A stretch of 64,000 bases of DNA, from assembly GCA_030035585.1 (NCBI GenBank), contig CM057466.1, positions 57,729,233-57,793,232 on the forward strand, written 5' to 3'. Within the stretch, counting starts at the first letter, position 1. The number at the start of each line of letters is the position of its first letter. The DNA comes from Dugong dugon (taxonomy: Eukaryota; Chordata; Mammalia; Sirenia; Dugongidae). This document shows, one piece after another, positions 1-10,580 of the stretch. The position numbers were made by a program, and so were the translations under genes. Under the pieces are notes generated by a model. The model was not told the DNA's origin, made no database searches, and saw only the letters and a list, made by a program, of their open reading frames with translations.

Positions 1-145
1 TTCATTTGGTTTGCCTTCTTCCTTAAAATTAAAAACACAAAATGGTAATCAGAATAAGGGTAAAATAACTACCCCCAGAAGTACCTACTTAGCCTATTTC
101 CTCTCAGCTGTTTTCAACTGTAAAACACAAAGCTGTCTAACCCAG

Positions 146-551
146 TGTTATGGATTGAATTGTGCCCCCAAAAAAAGATATGTTGAAGTCCTAACCCCCG
201 TACATGTGAGTGGGACCTTGTTTGGAAACAGAATCTTTGAAGATGTATCAGTTAACATGAGGTCATACTGGAGTAGGGTGGTGTCCGTATAAAAGAGAAG
301 AGACATGGAAGATGGCCATGTGAATGAAGATGGAGGCAGAAATGGAGTCATGCTATAGCTGCAAGCCAAGGAATCCCTCAAGCTACCAGAAGCTAGGAGC
401 AACAAGAAAGGATCTTCTCCCTAGAGCCTTGACAGAGAGCATGGCCCTGTCGACACCCTGAATTCAGACTCGGAGGCACCAGAACTGTGAGACAATACAT
501 TTTTGTTCTCATAAGCCATCTTTGCTATGACAACCCTGGGAAGCTAATACA
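146..551 (+). mobile_element. MaLR-type solo LTR with target duplication
   Basis: Starts TGTTATGGATTGAATTG and ends AATACA, the termini of a mammalian ERVL-MaLR LTR. It is flanked by a perfect 5-bp duplication CCCAG at 141-145 and 552-556, the size expected for this class. The start motif recurs at 3845, 59155 and 60935 and, reversed, near 32170 and 58836, so one LTR type inserted at least six times here. No internal region adjoins it, so it is a solo LTR. The short open frames over it are LTR sequence, not genes. Confidence 0.85.
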
Positions 552-585
552 CCCAGTGAAGACTATAAATCATTAGAAGGTGGCT

Positions 586-983
586 TGCTGTGTGTGGCAG
601 TCATAAAATGCTCCTCTCAGATCTTCTGTTATGGAGAACATAAGTGACTGACAGCCTGAAATCCTGCCCCTCTGGATCCCACCACTGTGTTCGCTGTGAG
701 GCCAAAATTCCCATGGGCTGCTCTCAGCCAATGAGTGAGCACAACAGAGGTATTCAAGCAGACACATTCTGGCAATATGCAGAACTCCTCAACATCCTGG
801 TCAAACCTTTCTTAGCACTGCAATGCAGTCTGAGAATCCCCCAGCCTAATCCTCCTTCCCTCCTTTTCTCTTCTATAGGTGTCAGTCTGAAGACTCTTCC
901 ACCTCTTCTTAATCTCTCCCCCAATAAATCTCTTTCATGTCTAGTCTCACCTTGGCATTTGTTCTTTGATCCAAAATAACACA
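586..983 (+). mobile_element. ERVL 5' LTR
   Basis: An LTR-like block beginning near TGCTGTGTGTGGCAG and ending near AACACA, with AATAAA at 924-929 as a likely polyadenylation signal. Its first half is similar to 5760-5940: both carry GGATCCC, ACTGTGTT, TGAGGCCA and a GCTGCTC block in the same order. A degenerate primer-binding-like stretch (AGTACCAAGAGTG, 987-999) follows, resembling the tRNA-Leu site of ERVL. Together these mark the upstream LTR of the ERVL copy that runs to 5940. The exact LTR subfamily is not known. Confidence 0.65.
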
Positions 984-3344
984 AGTAGTACCAAGAGTGC
1001 TCTGAAAAAACAGGCAGTAATTTGGGGATTTGGGACTGGCTCACTCACCAAACAAAAGATTAGAAGGTGCCATCCTGTGAGGTAGGTAGGATACAGATAG
1101 TCCCTGGCACAAGGTGGGGGCCTAATGGCTGAAGATTTCACCGGATATGATCTAGGAAAATGTCCCAGTGGAGGAGAACATTCCTACAGGTCCAATCATT
1201 CAGGCATTTGAGATATGGGAGGAATAATGCCTACAAAGACAACAGAGTTGGCTGCTTATTGCTAAGTTGTATTCAATGTCCTGCAGAGACAATGAAAAAC
1301 TGAGACTATTGACAAGCAGCTAAAGACTAAGTATCAGAACCAGGGGACCTCTTTGGTAGCTTTTACAAGGAAGTTTTTATCTTCTACAGTGGAAAAGAAG
1401 AAACTGGGGAGCAGCAAGCTGCAGATCTGTTAAAGTTTTCGTGCTCCAGAGGTGTTTGAATGATCAGCCAAGGCAGTTCTGTTACACTAAGTGATGTTAT
1501 CCTTAGTTGGGAAAACCTGAGACCCAGAAAACCTGGTATAGGAACATCTGGTGGACACTCCCAGAAGATTTTGTCTGTGCAGGTCATCCTGCACCCTCAG
1601 AACTTGTAGATGTAGCCTACCCATCCCTACTAATACCTAGCACCTCTACTGTGCTGGAAAATACTGAATAGAGCTGCCCCTTACAAGGAAACAGGTGCCT
1701 CCTCAGGGCTACATTTACCTCCTCTCTTGGCTGCCCAGCTGAAGACCCATGGACCTGATAAGAGAAGAATGAAACTCTACACCAAAGATATTGCAAGAAT
1801 TAGCTAAAAAGCCAGGGGAGTAATGCTGGGATTGGATTTTAAGGGTGCTTGATCAAAGGGGCCAGAATTATCACTGGATTGGGTAAGCAGGAATTCACTG
1901 AATTGAAGGTACTTTCTTGAAACACAGGATTTAAAACTCCAGAGGATAGGGTAAATTTATTGCTAGGATGGCTCTGAGAAACCTGATAAAAACAATGACC
2001 AACACTCAGCAAAGCAAAAATGTCTGAGTTTTCCTGACAGATAATATAGGGAAGAATAAAGAGGCTGAGGGAAGTGGACAAGGCTGAGATTAGGGTGAGG
2101 CAAGAGAGGTTCCCAGGGGGAAGATCTTATGTAGGCACTTACTCTCAGGGTATCGGAAGAGGAAAGTTTCTCATCTCATCCTAGTCCTGGGCCTGGAAAT
2201 GGGCATGCTAGAATTCATACACTGCACAAGGCCTGAAGACTGACCAGAGGATGTTCCACAGGAGGACACATCTTTCACCAAGTTCATTGGAATGCCCTAG
2301 TGAAAGGGACATCAGCACCACTAAGAAGCCCAGTGGTGGCTCCTCTGCAGGCTGGAGATGATGCCAGGAGAGGTGGACACAAAGCTAGGCTCATTAATAT
2401 CCATAGAGATGATTGAGTTCTCAAAGTAATACAGACCAGGTGACAGCACTTAACTGCCAGAAACCAGGAGGTTGCAATTACCATATGATCTTAAGATCAG
2501 AGCAGCCAAGAGGGTTTGACCCACGGGCGATTGTGGAGATGGCTGATACAGCAGTTTCCCTAGGAGCAAAATAGGAAGGCAGCCAGTAAGGGTGTTATTT
2601 AACATCTTTAAAAAAAAAAAAAGGCAAGAATGGACCTCAGATCCCTGGACCTGAGAAAATGTTCATATCCAGAACCCATTGACTAAATACCACAGAAAGT
2701 TTATATGACAATCATTCCCCCAGCCTTGCCCCAAAAGATTCTATGGTCATTTATTTTACTGTACATTGTAGGCATTTGAATGACTGTTGTACACAGGATA
2801 TGAGTTGACACTGAAACCTAGAGACACAAAGTGACATCATGGCCCCTGTTAGAGTGGGGGCTTAGAGGGCCTAGGTAATAAGTGGAGTCCTACCTAAAGT
2901 CCAGCTCACAATTAACCCACTGGCTCCACGGACTCACCCAGTAGTAATTTTCCCAAGTCCTGTGTGTATAATTGAAACTGACATGTTTGGCAGTTTGAAT
3001 AACTCCCACATCTGGTCCATGGCCAATGGTGGAAGAGCTATCATAGTGGGGAAAACAAAGTGGAATTTTTTTTTAATTGTCTCTTCTTCCAATCAAGATA
3101 ATAAATCAAAATGATACAGCACTCCCGAGGTGATGGCAGAGATTTGTACTGTCATTAAAGATCTAAAAGAGTCAAGGATGGTGGCTGTCATCATAACTTC
3201 ATTTAATTCACTTATCTGCCCCTGAGAAAACCATACTGGAAAATAACTATAAACTATCACAAGCTCAACCAAGTAGTTGAGCTGATCATAGCCCTTGTGC
3301 TGGACATAATATCATTGCTAGAACAAATTAATAAACCCTCACAT
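984..3344 (+). mobile_element. ERVL internal region, leader and gag part (decayed)
   Basis: Sequence between the primer site and the reverse transcriptase remnant. It has no frame above about 80 codons and many stops. Part of it (about 1805-2010 and 2280-2370) lines up with the internal region of the second ERVL copy (about 44930-45080 and 45295-45360): shared blocks include GATTGGATTT, GGGTGCT, GATCAA, GGATTTAA, GAGCACCAGCAT-like and GGC..CCTCT.CAGGC. Two independent copies of one ERVL family are therefore present. The gag assignment rests on position between primer site and pol, not on a readable protein. Confidence 0.6.
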
Positions 3345-3842
3345 ACATAGTATGCAACCATTGATTTGGCCAATTCATTCTGTCCCATTTCAACTAGAAA
3401 AAAGAATCAGAAATAGTCCATATTCATGTGGGAAAAACAATATTCATTTACAGTTTTGCTCGAGGCTATGTTAAGTCTCCCACTCTCTGTCATAATATCT
3501 CTGAAGAGATGTGGACTGCCTGGTCATCCCACAGAAGATCACAGATCCATTATATCAATGACAAGCTGATTGAACAAGATGAGTAAGAAGTGTCTAGTAC
3601 ACTGGTGAGACACAGGTGCTACAGAGGGTGAGAGATAAACCCAAGAAAGATTCAGAGACCTGCCACTTCACTGAAATTTTTAGAGTTGTCAGGGATGTGC
3701 CAAATATCCTCTCCAAAATAAAGACAAATTGTTGCAATTTGCATGCTTTACCACAAAGAAAGAAACAGTGCCTGGAAGGTCTCTTTGGATTTTGGAGGCA
3801 ACACATTTCACATCAAGGAATACTGATCCAGCCCATATACCG
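3345..3842 (+). pseudogene. ERVL pol reverse transcriptase remnant
   Basis: Reads as a decayed retroviral reverse transcriptase. Segments encode residues like TIDLANS, then a stretch with SFTVL..GYVKSPTLCHN, then YIND where an active enzyme has the catalytic YxDD, so the active-site motif is changed. The thumb-side segment (about 3616-3842) is one open frame with LFGFWRQHISHQ and IQPIYR, typical of ERVL. Frames shift between segments and no full open frame survives. It ends abruptly at 3844 because a MaLR LTR interrupts it. No function is expected. Confidence 0.8.
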
Positions 3843-3844
3843 GA

Positions 3845-4245
3845 TGTTATGGGTTGAATTGTGTTCCCAAAAAAGATATGTTGAAGTTTTAACTCCCTAA
3901 ACCTGTGAATTTGACCTTACCTGGAAATAAGGTCTTTGCAGATTGGGCCTTAATCCAATAAGACTGGTGTCCTTATAAGAAGAGGAGAAAAGGACACAGA
4001 CGGATACAGGGAGAGCACCATGTAATGATGAAAGCAGAAACTGGAGTTACATAGCTGCAAGCCAAGGAATGCCAAGGATAGCCAGCAATACCAGAAGCCA
4101 GACAGGCAAGGTAGGATCTTCCCTAGAGCATTCAGATGAAGCATGGTCTTGTCAACACCTTGGTTTCAGACTTCTAGCCTCTAGAACTATGGAGAACAAA
4201 TTTGTTTTTTTAAGATCCCAGTTTGTGGTACTTTGTTACTATGTA
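3845..4245 (+). mobile_element. MaLR-type LTR inserted in ERVL pol
   Basis: Begins TGTTATGGGTTGAATTGTG and continues with the same order of blocks as the LTR at 146-551: AAAAAAGATATGTTGAAG, CCTTATAAGAAGAGG, GCAAGCCAAGGAATG and a T-rich 3' part. The left edge is sharp against the ERVL polymerase sequence. The right end (near GTTACTATG) is poorly preserved and placed to within about 10 bases. It is younger than the ERVL it cuts. Confidence 0.75.
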
Positions 4246-4580
4246 ATAATTACATGGGTTTGGGAACCAAAGGGTCAAAGCAGGAGTTCTCCCACTTTCC
4301 ATCAATCCCAACAAACTTCTGGAATATTTTGTGCTTCTTATCTCATCAACTCTGGGCTCTGTAGGGTTGGAGTTCTGGTTCCCAAAGGTGTACACTCTTT
4401 CCAGAAGACACAGCAAGTGTCTCATTGAACTAAAAGCCATGGCTGCCACCAGGGCACTTTGAACTCCTTGTGTCCAGGGACCAGTAAGCAAGTAGAGGAG
4501 TCCCCATTGTGGTAGGGGTAATCCACACTGATTAGCAGGAGGAGGCTGGATGGCTTTTACACAACGTGGGTGTGCGGTAA
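4246..4580 (+). pseudogene. ERVL 3' pol region, possible dUTPase remnant
   Basis: Resumes ERVL-like sequence after the MaLR LTR. It includes CAGAAGACACAGCAAGTGTC, GCCACCAGGGCACTTTG and GGTAATCCACACTGATTAGC, which resemble the ERVL region downstream of integrase that is known to carry a dUTPase domain. No domain can be read continuously and stops are frequent. The piece appears to continue at about 5335 after an inserted block. The dUTPase reading is inference from family memory. Confidence 0.4.
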
Positions 4581-5334
4581 AGGACCTATTTTACCCCAAG
4601 TAAGGTGGCCTTTGTCCTTGGCTCTAGAGAAATAATCTTTGGAGCAATTAGGGTGCCTTGTTCTGAGACTTCCAGGCCATACCCAGGAATTTGTGCTGGT
4701 GAGTGGGGGCTGATCAGAGCAGAAAAGACTCACCTGGGAGGCTGACATCAACTAGCGTCAGGAGGCATGATTTAGCTATCACGCAGGACTGGACAATAAA
4801 TGCCTGGAACACTAAGGCTCAGAGAGCTTCCTGGTTAGTGAGAACATCTGCTCTTGGGAGAGTAGCACGACCCTTGGGACGTGGAAGCTCTATGTTGGTT
4901 GGAAACCCTCCCAGACCTTGCCCTATGTGTCTCTTTATTTTTATCGTTTTTGGCTATAATCTGTAGTCGTAAGTATGATATATTCTCCGTGAATTCTGTG
5001 AGTCGTTCCGGCAAATTATCAAACCCAAAGTGGCAGTAGGAGCCAGCATGTCAGAAAGTAGTGTTGTGTGGACTCCTGAGCTTGTGGCTGGCATGCTGAA
5101 GGGGTAGTAGGAAGCCAGCCCTGAATCTGTGGCCAATAGGTTAGAAGGTTGGGATGTCATGTAGAATCCTCAGACTTGCAGCTGGCATCTGCCTATTTGG
5201 CAGTCTGAAGGGCAGTGTCCTTGTAACTTGTGAGCTCTGATCAAGCTGTGGATAGCTAGGATCAGAAAGGAAGTGCTGCAGAGGCGGCTGGTGATGAGGA
5301 TGGAGAGGTGGGAATGTTTGGACTGGATCAATCT
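4581..5334. mobile_element. Candidate LTR-like insertion within ERVL
   Basis: This block separates two parts that look like one ERVL 3' region. It contains GTGTCTCTTTATTTTTATCG, a CTATAATCTGTAGTCGTAAG stretch and TTCTGTGAGTCGTTCC followed by GCAAATTATC, an arrangement like the R/U5 end of some mammalian LTRs. No clean termini or duplication were found, so edges and class are uncertain. Alternatively it is just diverged ERVL sequence. Confidence 0.35.
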
Positions 5335-5757
5335 CTACATTTTGGAGACTGGATTCATACTGATCCTTACCACGAACTGGGCAAGAAGGAATACGTGTGG
5401 AACTCAACAAATCTCCTTGGGTACCTCTTTGTCCTCTCTTGCCCTATTGTTATCAAGAACAAACATGTGTAGCAATCCTGAACTGAGAAAGATGTGGTCG
5501 CCAGGGCTCAGACTACTCAGGAATGAAGTTTGGGTCACAATACCAGGTAAGCCACCTGTCAAATTGATAGCGGAGGGAAAGGATGATTTAGACTGCATAA
5601 CTGAAGATGGCCAAGATAAGTACCACTCGTGGCCCTGCAACCAACTGAAGCAACAGGGGCTGTAACTCAACCACTAATTTTCTTCTCTTCTAAGTTTCCC
5701 CCCAGAAAGAGAAGCTCAGGGAATCACAGAGGTGTTGCTTCTCAAACCTATGTGAAG
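5335..5757 (+). mobile_element. ERVL 3' internal region
   Basis: Contains GAAGTTTGGGTCACAATACC, GGTAAGCCACCTGTCAAATT and a purine-rich stretch CCCAGAAAGAGAAGC near 5702, consistent with the 3' end of an ERVL internal sequence just upstream of the LTR. A 130-codon open frame (5273-5665) covers most of it but has no start context, signal or domain I recognise, and its first part lies in the preceding block. It is best treated as a relic rather than a gene. Confidence 0.5.
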
Positions 5758-5759
5758 AA

Positions 5760-5940
5760 GTAGATCTGTGTGTCACAAGGGTTGGACTGTGATGGCATGA
5801 AAAGGCTCCTTTCAGATCACTTCAGGGAGCATAACTGAATGCAGTCTCAGCTCTGGATCCCCTACTGTGTTTGCCCTGAGGCCACAATTCCATGGCTGCT
5901 CCCAGTCACAACTGAGCACAGCAAATCTCTTAGTTATGGT
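5760..5940 (+). mobile_element. ERVL 3' LTR, truncated
   Basis: Similar to the first half of the LTR at 586-983: GGCTCCTTTCAGATC, GGATCCCCTACTGTGTTTG, CTGAGGCCACAATTCC, GGCTGCTCCCAGTCAC and GAGCACAGCAAA occur in the same order and orientation. It stops matching at about 5940, so only the 5' half of the LTR remains. It closes a roughly 5.3-kb provirus span that includes later insertions. Confidence 0.65.
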
Positions 5941-6879
5941 GGAGGTGAATTAGTGCACCCTGGAAACCTGAAGGATTATGGAGAAAGAATCTGCATTTCC
6001 ACTGGCAATCAGAATTTTTTTTAAGACAGAAAACTACACAAGTGGATCAGAGACTTAGTTATTTCTATTACAATGAAAGTATAACCTGTTAAGGGAAGCA
6101 GAGCCTAAAGACGATTAAGAAAATAGTCTAAACATCTGCATAAAATATAGCCAGGGCACAAAGGGGCTGATCCAGCCCCAGTGCCAAGGTAAATGAGAGC
6201 ACTCTGTACAGTATCTTCTGTCAGTGCCAGTCACACAAATGTGATCTGCCCAGAGCTGGTCTTACTTGTGTTCCTAACATGTCTGAAAGTGTTTAGAGAT
6301 TGTCATTCCTGGATCAGCATTTTTGGTTTGGGTCATGGTGCCAGCAACACCTTTAATTTTGTGGTTTCCATTCATCTGCTGTTCACTTGGCTATTGACAC
6401 ATGCAACCTCACCCACAGAATAATAAGTGATTCCCTAGTTCTGATGGAGTAAAGCTAGGTTAGAAGCCATAGTTTGGTGGACTTCTCTCAGATGAGTCAG
6501 GTTCAGCCAGGTCTGTGGTTGACTTAAAGTACTGCCATCCATTCACTTTCCGGATATGTTCAGGATTCTAGAAGTGGTCCACCCATAACTAACGCATCCT
6601 AGAGTTATTATTGGTGACTAATGGACAAACCATTTAATGTCTCTGTGCCTTACTTTTTAATGGATATCAGAATCCTTCCCTTTGAGAAGTTTGTGATGTT
6701 TTATATATTTGTATGGAATGCCTTGAAATCCTTAATTGTAATAAGGAAAAATAAGTCCTCACATGCACCATTTTTAGTTTAGTTAATTCGTTAGGCTTTG
6801 TCAACTTAATTGACCTTATCTAAGGTAAAGCCTCTGGAGCATACATTTTATTGGCACATTTTATTTTATTTTTCAAGGG
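5941..6879. other. Unassigned intergenic sequence
   Basis: No gene, inverted repeat or clear transposon was recognised. Around 6560-6660 the sequence looks like part of a MIR (control words such as CTCTGTGCCTTA) but is too decayed for a firm call. The 76-codon frame at 6193-6423 has no supporting motif. Confidence 0.5.
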
Positions 6880-6958
6880 TATGGGCTGTCCTAGTGTATC
6901 TTTGGCAGCAGTACCTAGCACAGTGATGGATATGTAATAAATGCATATGAACTTGCAG
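6880..6958 (+). mobile_element. L2 LINE 3' end fragment
   Basis: Shows the L2 terminal pattern: AGTACCTAGCACAGTGATGG followed by TAATAAATGCATATGAAC. Short and diverged, but the order of words is characteristic of mammalian L2. Confidence 0.6.
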
Positions 6959-6959
6959 G

Positions 6960-7125
6960 AAGCAATGTGGCAGAGTGAATGGAGTCATTGAGAATCCAGA
7001 GAGCAGGGTTCTAGTTCCAGATCTGCTAATGCATTATATAATCTTCAAATCACTCGGCTTTAATTTCCTCCTTTGTGAATAAGAACACTGGTTTTAATAA
7101 TCTCTAAAATAACATTCAGGTTTAT
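6960..7125 (+). mobile_element. MIR-type ancient SINE
   Basis: Begins GCAATGTGGCAGAGTGAATG, continues GGGTTCTAGTTCCAG (B-box side), then ATCTTCAAATCACTCGGC and TTTCCTCCTTTGTGAATAA, the usual MIR order of tRNA-like head and core. A second MIR-like stretch in the same orientation lies at about 7265-7450 (GACCTGGGTTCT, TTTCTCATCTGTAAAAT). Confidence 0.6.
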
Positions 7126-7499
7126 TAAAAAATCTACTATAATTTGAGAAGTAGTTACTCTTTTATAGATGAGCCACTTCTTAAAAAATAGAAATATGGA
7201 GGCATTTATAAGTAAATATTTCTGTTTTATTTTTCAAAAAAATATATGTACTGCTTTTTAAAAGGCATAGTTCGAAGAGCATTAGACCTGGGTTCTCAAA
7301 ATGTATTTGCCACTAATACTTTCAGGGTTTTGGGTAACCCATTTCACATTTGTAGGTCTCAGATTTCTCATCTGTAAAATTAGGGTATTAGATTAGATTA
7401 ATTCTAAAGACTCCTCTTACTCAGTCTAAGGTCCATCACAGTCCTAATAGACTATGATTCTTCAGGTGACATTTTTAGATGATTTCTTTTTTTTCTTTT

Positions 7500-7925
7500 T
7501 CCTGATTACATAGATAATGCTTGCTCATTTAAAAATGTTCAAAGAATACAGAAATGTATTAAGTTAAAATTAAGAGTCCATCATAATGCTATTCCTTAGA
7601 GATTAGTGTTAACAGCTTGGTAAATAATTTTTCAAAATTTTCTGACATGCTAACATAGATATATTATTTTATAAAAATGAGAACACATCATATATACTTC
7701 TATGCTATTTGTTTTTTCATTTAATAAAATATTATGAATATCTTTCAACTGGATATGTGTAGTTGTTTCTCATTCTTTTTCATGACCCTTCCATCAAACA
7801 GATTTATCTAATTTATTTACCTATCTCCTACTGATGAACACTTAAATTGTTTTAAAATTTTTATGACGAGCATCCTGGATCATCTTTGTTCATCTATTTT
7901 TGTACAACTTTGCAAGTATTTCTTT
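7500..7925 (-). mobile_element. Ancient L1-like 3' region, antisense, left part
   Basis: AT-rich sequence with TTTATCTAATTTATTTACC, CTGATGAACACTTAAATTG and a GTACAACTTTGCAAGTATTT end. It resembles the antisense 3' part of an old L1, like the host sequence at 42160-42480. It continues at 9588-9720 after the younger insertion at 7926-9572; the break point is fixed by the 15-bp duplication described there. Subfamily unknown. Confidence 0.45.
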
Positions 7926-9572
7926 TTTTGTGTGCTTCAGGTGAAAGTTTACACAGCAAACTAGTTTCTCATTCAAAAATTTATATACAAATTATTTCAT
8001 GACATTGGCTGCAATCCCCACAATGTGTCAGCACTCTCCCTCTTTCCACCCTGGGTTCCCCATTTCCATTCGTCCATCTTTGTTTTTGGGCAGGTTTGCC
8101 CAGTTGCTCATTTGGTCTCATATACTTGATTGAACTAAGAAGCACGTTCCTCACGTGTGTTATTGTTTACTTTATAGGCCTGTCTAATCTTTGGCTGAAA
8201 GGTGAACTTTGGGAGTGGCTTTCTGTTATGAGTTAGCAGGGTGTCCAGGGGCCATAGTCTCAGGAGTTCCTCCAGTCTCTATCAGACCAGTAAGTCTGGT
8301 CTTGTAGGGTAATGCTGTTCGGCTATATGCATCCCCTCCTAATAGAGGCAGCATTGCTCTTCCCTGAAGCATGCTGGGATGAACTTTGGCTAAGGTACAA
8401 GGCCAGAAGTGGCATGACTGGGCCGGAGGCCAAGGCCAAGGAACGCATCATCGACAAAAAGAAAAATTCTGGGCCTAGAAGTGTAGTCCCTGGAAGCACT
8501 GGCCGCCTAGGGACTTGGAAGAAAAATAAACCTTAGCCCCATCTGGAACTGTATATAAGCTTGTGTCCCTTGCTGGGTGGTAGCAGAGCACTAGTCTGGT
8601 CCAGTTGCCGCCCTGAACTGTCCTGTACATAAGTTCCCCTAGTAAACCATATGTACCTGTCTCTGGTTCTGGAGTCTTTCCTTGGTCTCTTGGCTATGTG
8701 GCCGACCCTGGGTCCCGACGTTACTGGGTTGTTACCCGACAGGTCTTTTTTGTGAATTTGAATTTTCTTCTACATTTTTCTCCTGCTCTGTCCGGGACCA
8801 TCTATTGTGATCCCTGTCAGAGTGGTTGGTGGTGGTAGCCAGGCACCATCTAGTTCTTTTGGGCTCAGGTTGGTGGAGGCTGTGGTTTATGTGGTCCATT
8901 AGTTCTTTGGACTAATATTTTCTTTGTGTCTTTGGTTTTCTTCGTTCTCCTTTGCTCCAGATGGGATGAGACCAATACATGTATCTTAGATGGCCACTTG
9001 CAAGCTTTTAAGACCCCAGATGCTACTCACCAAAGTAGGACGTAGAACATTTTCTTTATGAACTATGTTATACCAGCTGACCTAGATGTCCCCCAAGACC
9101 ATGGTCCCCAGCCCTCAGCTCCAGTAATTTGGTCCCTTAAGGTGTGTCTAGTGTCTATGACTGTGCCCCCTTTGTGCTTTATTATATATATGAATATACT
9201 TGCTATACGTATAAATATGTATGTAAAAACATCCACAGCCTAACCTATATATGTATGTAGGTATACACCCTCCTTCTCCTACTCAGCATACGTTATCTGC
9301 CTATATATCTACTTGTAAGTTATTATTTGTTTTTACTGTTGTTGTAGGGTTGTAAATGCTATAGTATTTACTGCGGTTGCCCCATTCCCCCCTCCTTTTT
9401 TTCCCTTTTGCTCCTCTAAGTGTCTTCCTTTGTCTTGGTCAAGTTGTGCTAACTTCCTCTATATGGTGTATTGTCCTTCCCTTCACCAAAGTTACACCTG
9501 TCTACTCTCTAGTTAGTAATTTCTCCTTCCTACTCCTCATCTCCCTCTTAACCATCAAAGATTGTTTATTTC
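7926..9572 (-). mobile_element. Afrotherian L1 3'UTR, 5'-truncated, antisense
   Basis: Starts with a T-rich run (the reversed poly-A) and then a long lineage-specific 3'UTR with CTTTTAAGACCCCAGATGCT, TAGCCAGGCACCATCTAG and CCCCCAAGACCATGGTCCCC. The same blocks recur at 13986, 28752, 48112 and, reversed, at 62640. A perfect 15-bp target duplication, TGCAAGTATTTCTTT, brackets it at 7911-7925 and 9573-9587. It carries only 3'UTR and no coding part. A solo LTR (8303-8741) later inserted into it. The small frame at 9058-9243 is part of this 3'UTR and recurs at 29472. Confidence 0.9.
8303..8741 (+). mobile_element. Solo LTR of an unclassified ERV
   Basis: A 439-bp block starting TGTAGGGTAATGC and ending TTACCCGACA, interrupting the L1 3'UTR and flanked by a perfect 5-bp duplication GGTCT at 8298-8302 and 8742-8746. 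Promoter-like features on this strand are TATATAAG at 8552-8559 and an AGTAAA possible polyadenylation signal at 8641-8646. It is GC-richer than its surroundings, occurs once in the window and matches no family I recognise. The 74-codon frame at 8312-8536 lies wholly inside it. Orientation is inferred from the TATA box. Confidence 0.85.
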
Positions 9573-9587
9573 TGCAAGTATTTCTTT

Positions 9588-9980
9588 AAGATAGATTTCC
9601 TAAAAAAGGTATTTCTGGAGGAAAAGACACAATTTCAAATGTAGTGCTAAATTGCTCTAAAGTGTTATCAATTTACATTCCTACAAACAATGTATGAGAT
9701 AAGAACACTAGATGGTGCTAAGCATGCTAATTCAGGCTTATTGTATGGCAAGAACGTGGGAGGCTTATCTAGTTTGGGCCTTGCCCCAAAATAAATCTAC
9801 ACTAGTGCTGACATAAGGGTTGGCGTAGTCCCCCTTCAGACACATTACATGCCGTCCAGAAAGCAGAACAAATGCCAATGTATGGAAGTAACAGGCAGAT
9901 AAGTTTTGGCTCAAAAGAAGGACAAAACTTTCTAACAACCAGAATTTTCCCATAGTAAAAGAATACATTGCCTATTAATT
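9588..9980. other. Remainder of old L1-like host plus unassigned sequence
   Basis: The first part (to about 9720) continues the ancient antisense L1-like host of the 7926-9572 insertion, with CAATTTACATTCCTACAAAC. The rest has no recognised feature. Confidence 0.4.
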
Positions 9981-10095
9981 AAGGTCGGCAGTTCGAGTCC
10001 AGCAGCCGCTCCTTGGAAACCCTATGGGGCAGTTCTACTCTGTCCTATAGTGTCACTGTAAGTTGGAATCGACTCACAGCAACGAGTTTGGTCAG
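9981..10095 (+). mobile_element. AfroSINE, 5'-truncated
   Basis: Starts within the head at AAGGTCGGCAGTTCGAGTCC (B box) and runs through CCTTGGAAACCCTATGGGGC and GTTGGAATCGACTCACAGC. The A-box part is missing. Part of the dispersed SINE family described at 19116. Confidence 0.85.
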
Positions 10096-10580
10096 GTATC
10101 TGGTCACTGAATGGTGATCACTCGAAGGATGGATGACCTTTTGTCAAGTAATTGGACTTGATGACCTCTAGAGTTTCCTTCAGATTCTAAGGCTCAAGGA
10201 CACCCAGATTTGAAGGGCAAGAATTGGGGCTAATTCCTCCCATAAGCACTGCCTCCCTACACACAGTTTCATGTCAGAATAACAATTTTTATGTTTTCTC
10301 TACCCTCCATGTATGAATACTTCATTAAGTTAATTTTTGTAAGTGTAGGTAACTACTTCTGTCAGAGCTAGAGGTTAGTATTTCGATTCCCTTCACCTAT
10401 TCAACAAGTATTTTTGAACCCCTACTATGTGTCAGGCAGAGTACTAGATGCTGGGTATCTGACAGTGAACAAAGCAGACCATTCCAGCCCTCACAGAATT
10501 TACAGATTATGTTTGTACATATTGCTAGATTTGCAGGCAGCCATCGAATCCGTTGTTTCCTTCTCCAAAACATTTATGTT

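Noticed and set aside
5273..5665. 130-codon open frame as a host gene
   Set aside because: It covers the 3' end of an ERVL internal region and an LTR-like block, has no recognisable domain and no splice or promoter context.
8312..8536. Small lysine-rich open frame as a gene
   Set aside because: It is contained in a solo LTR bounded by a 5-bp duplication.
9058..9243. Short frame with a similar frame at 29472-29663, suggesting a conserved small protein
   Set aside because: Both lie at the same place in copies of the L1 3'UTR; the likeness reflects repeat copies, not protein conservation.
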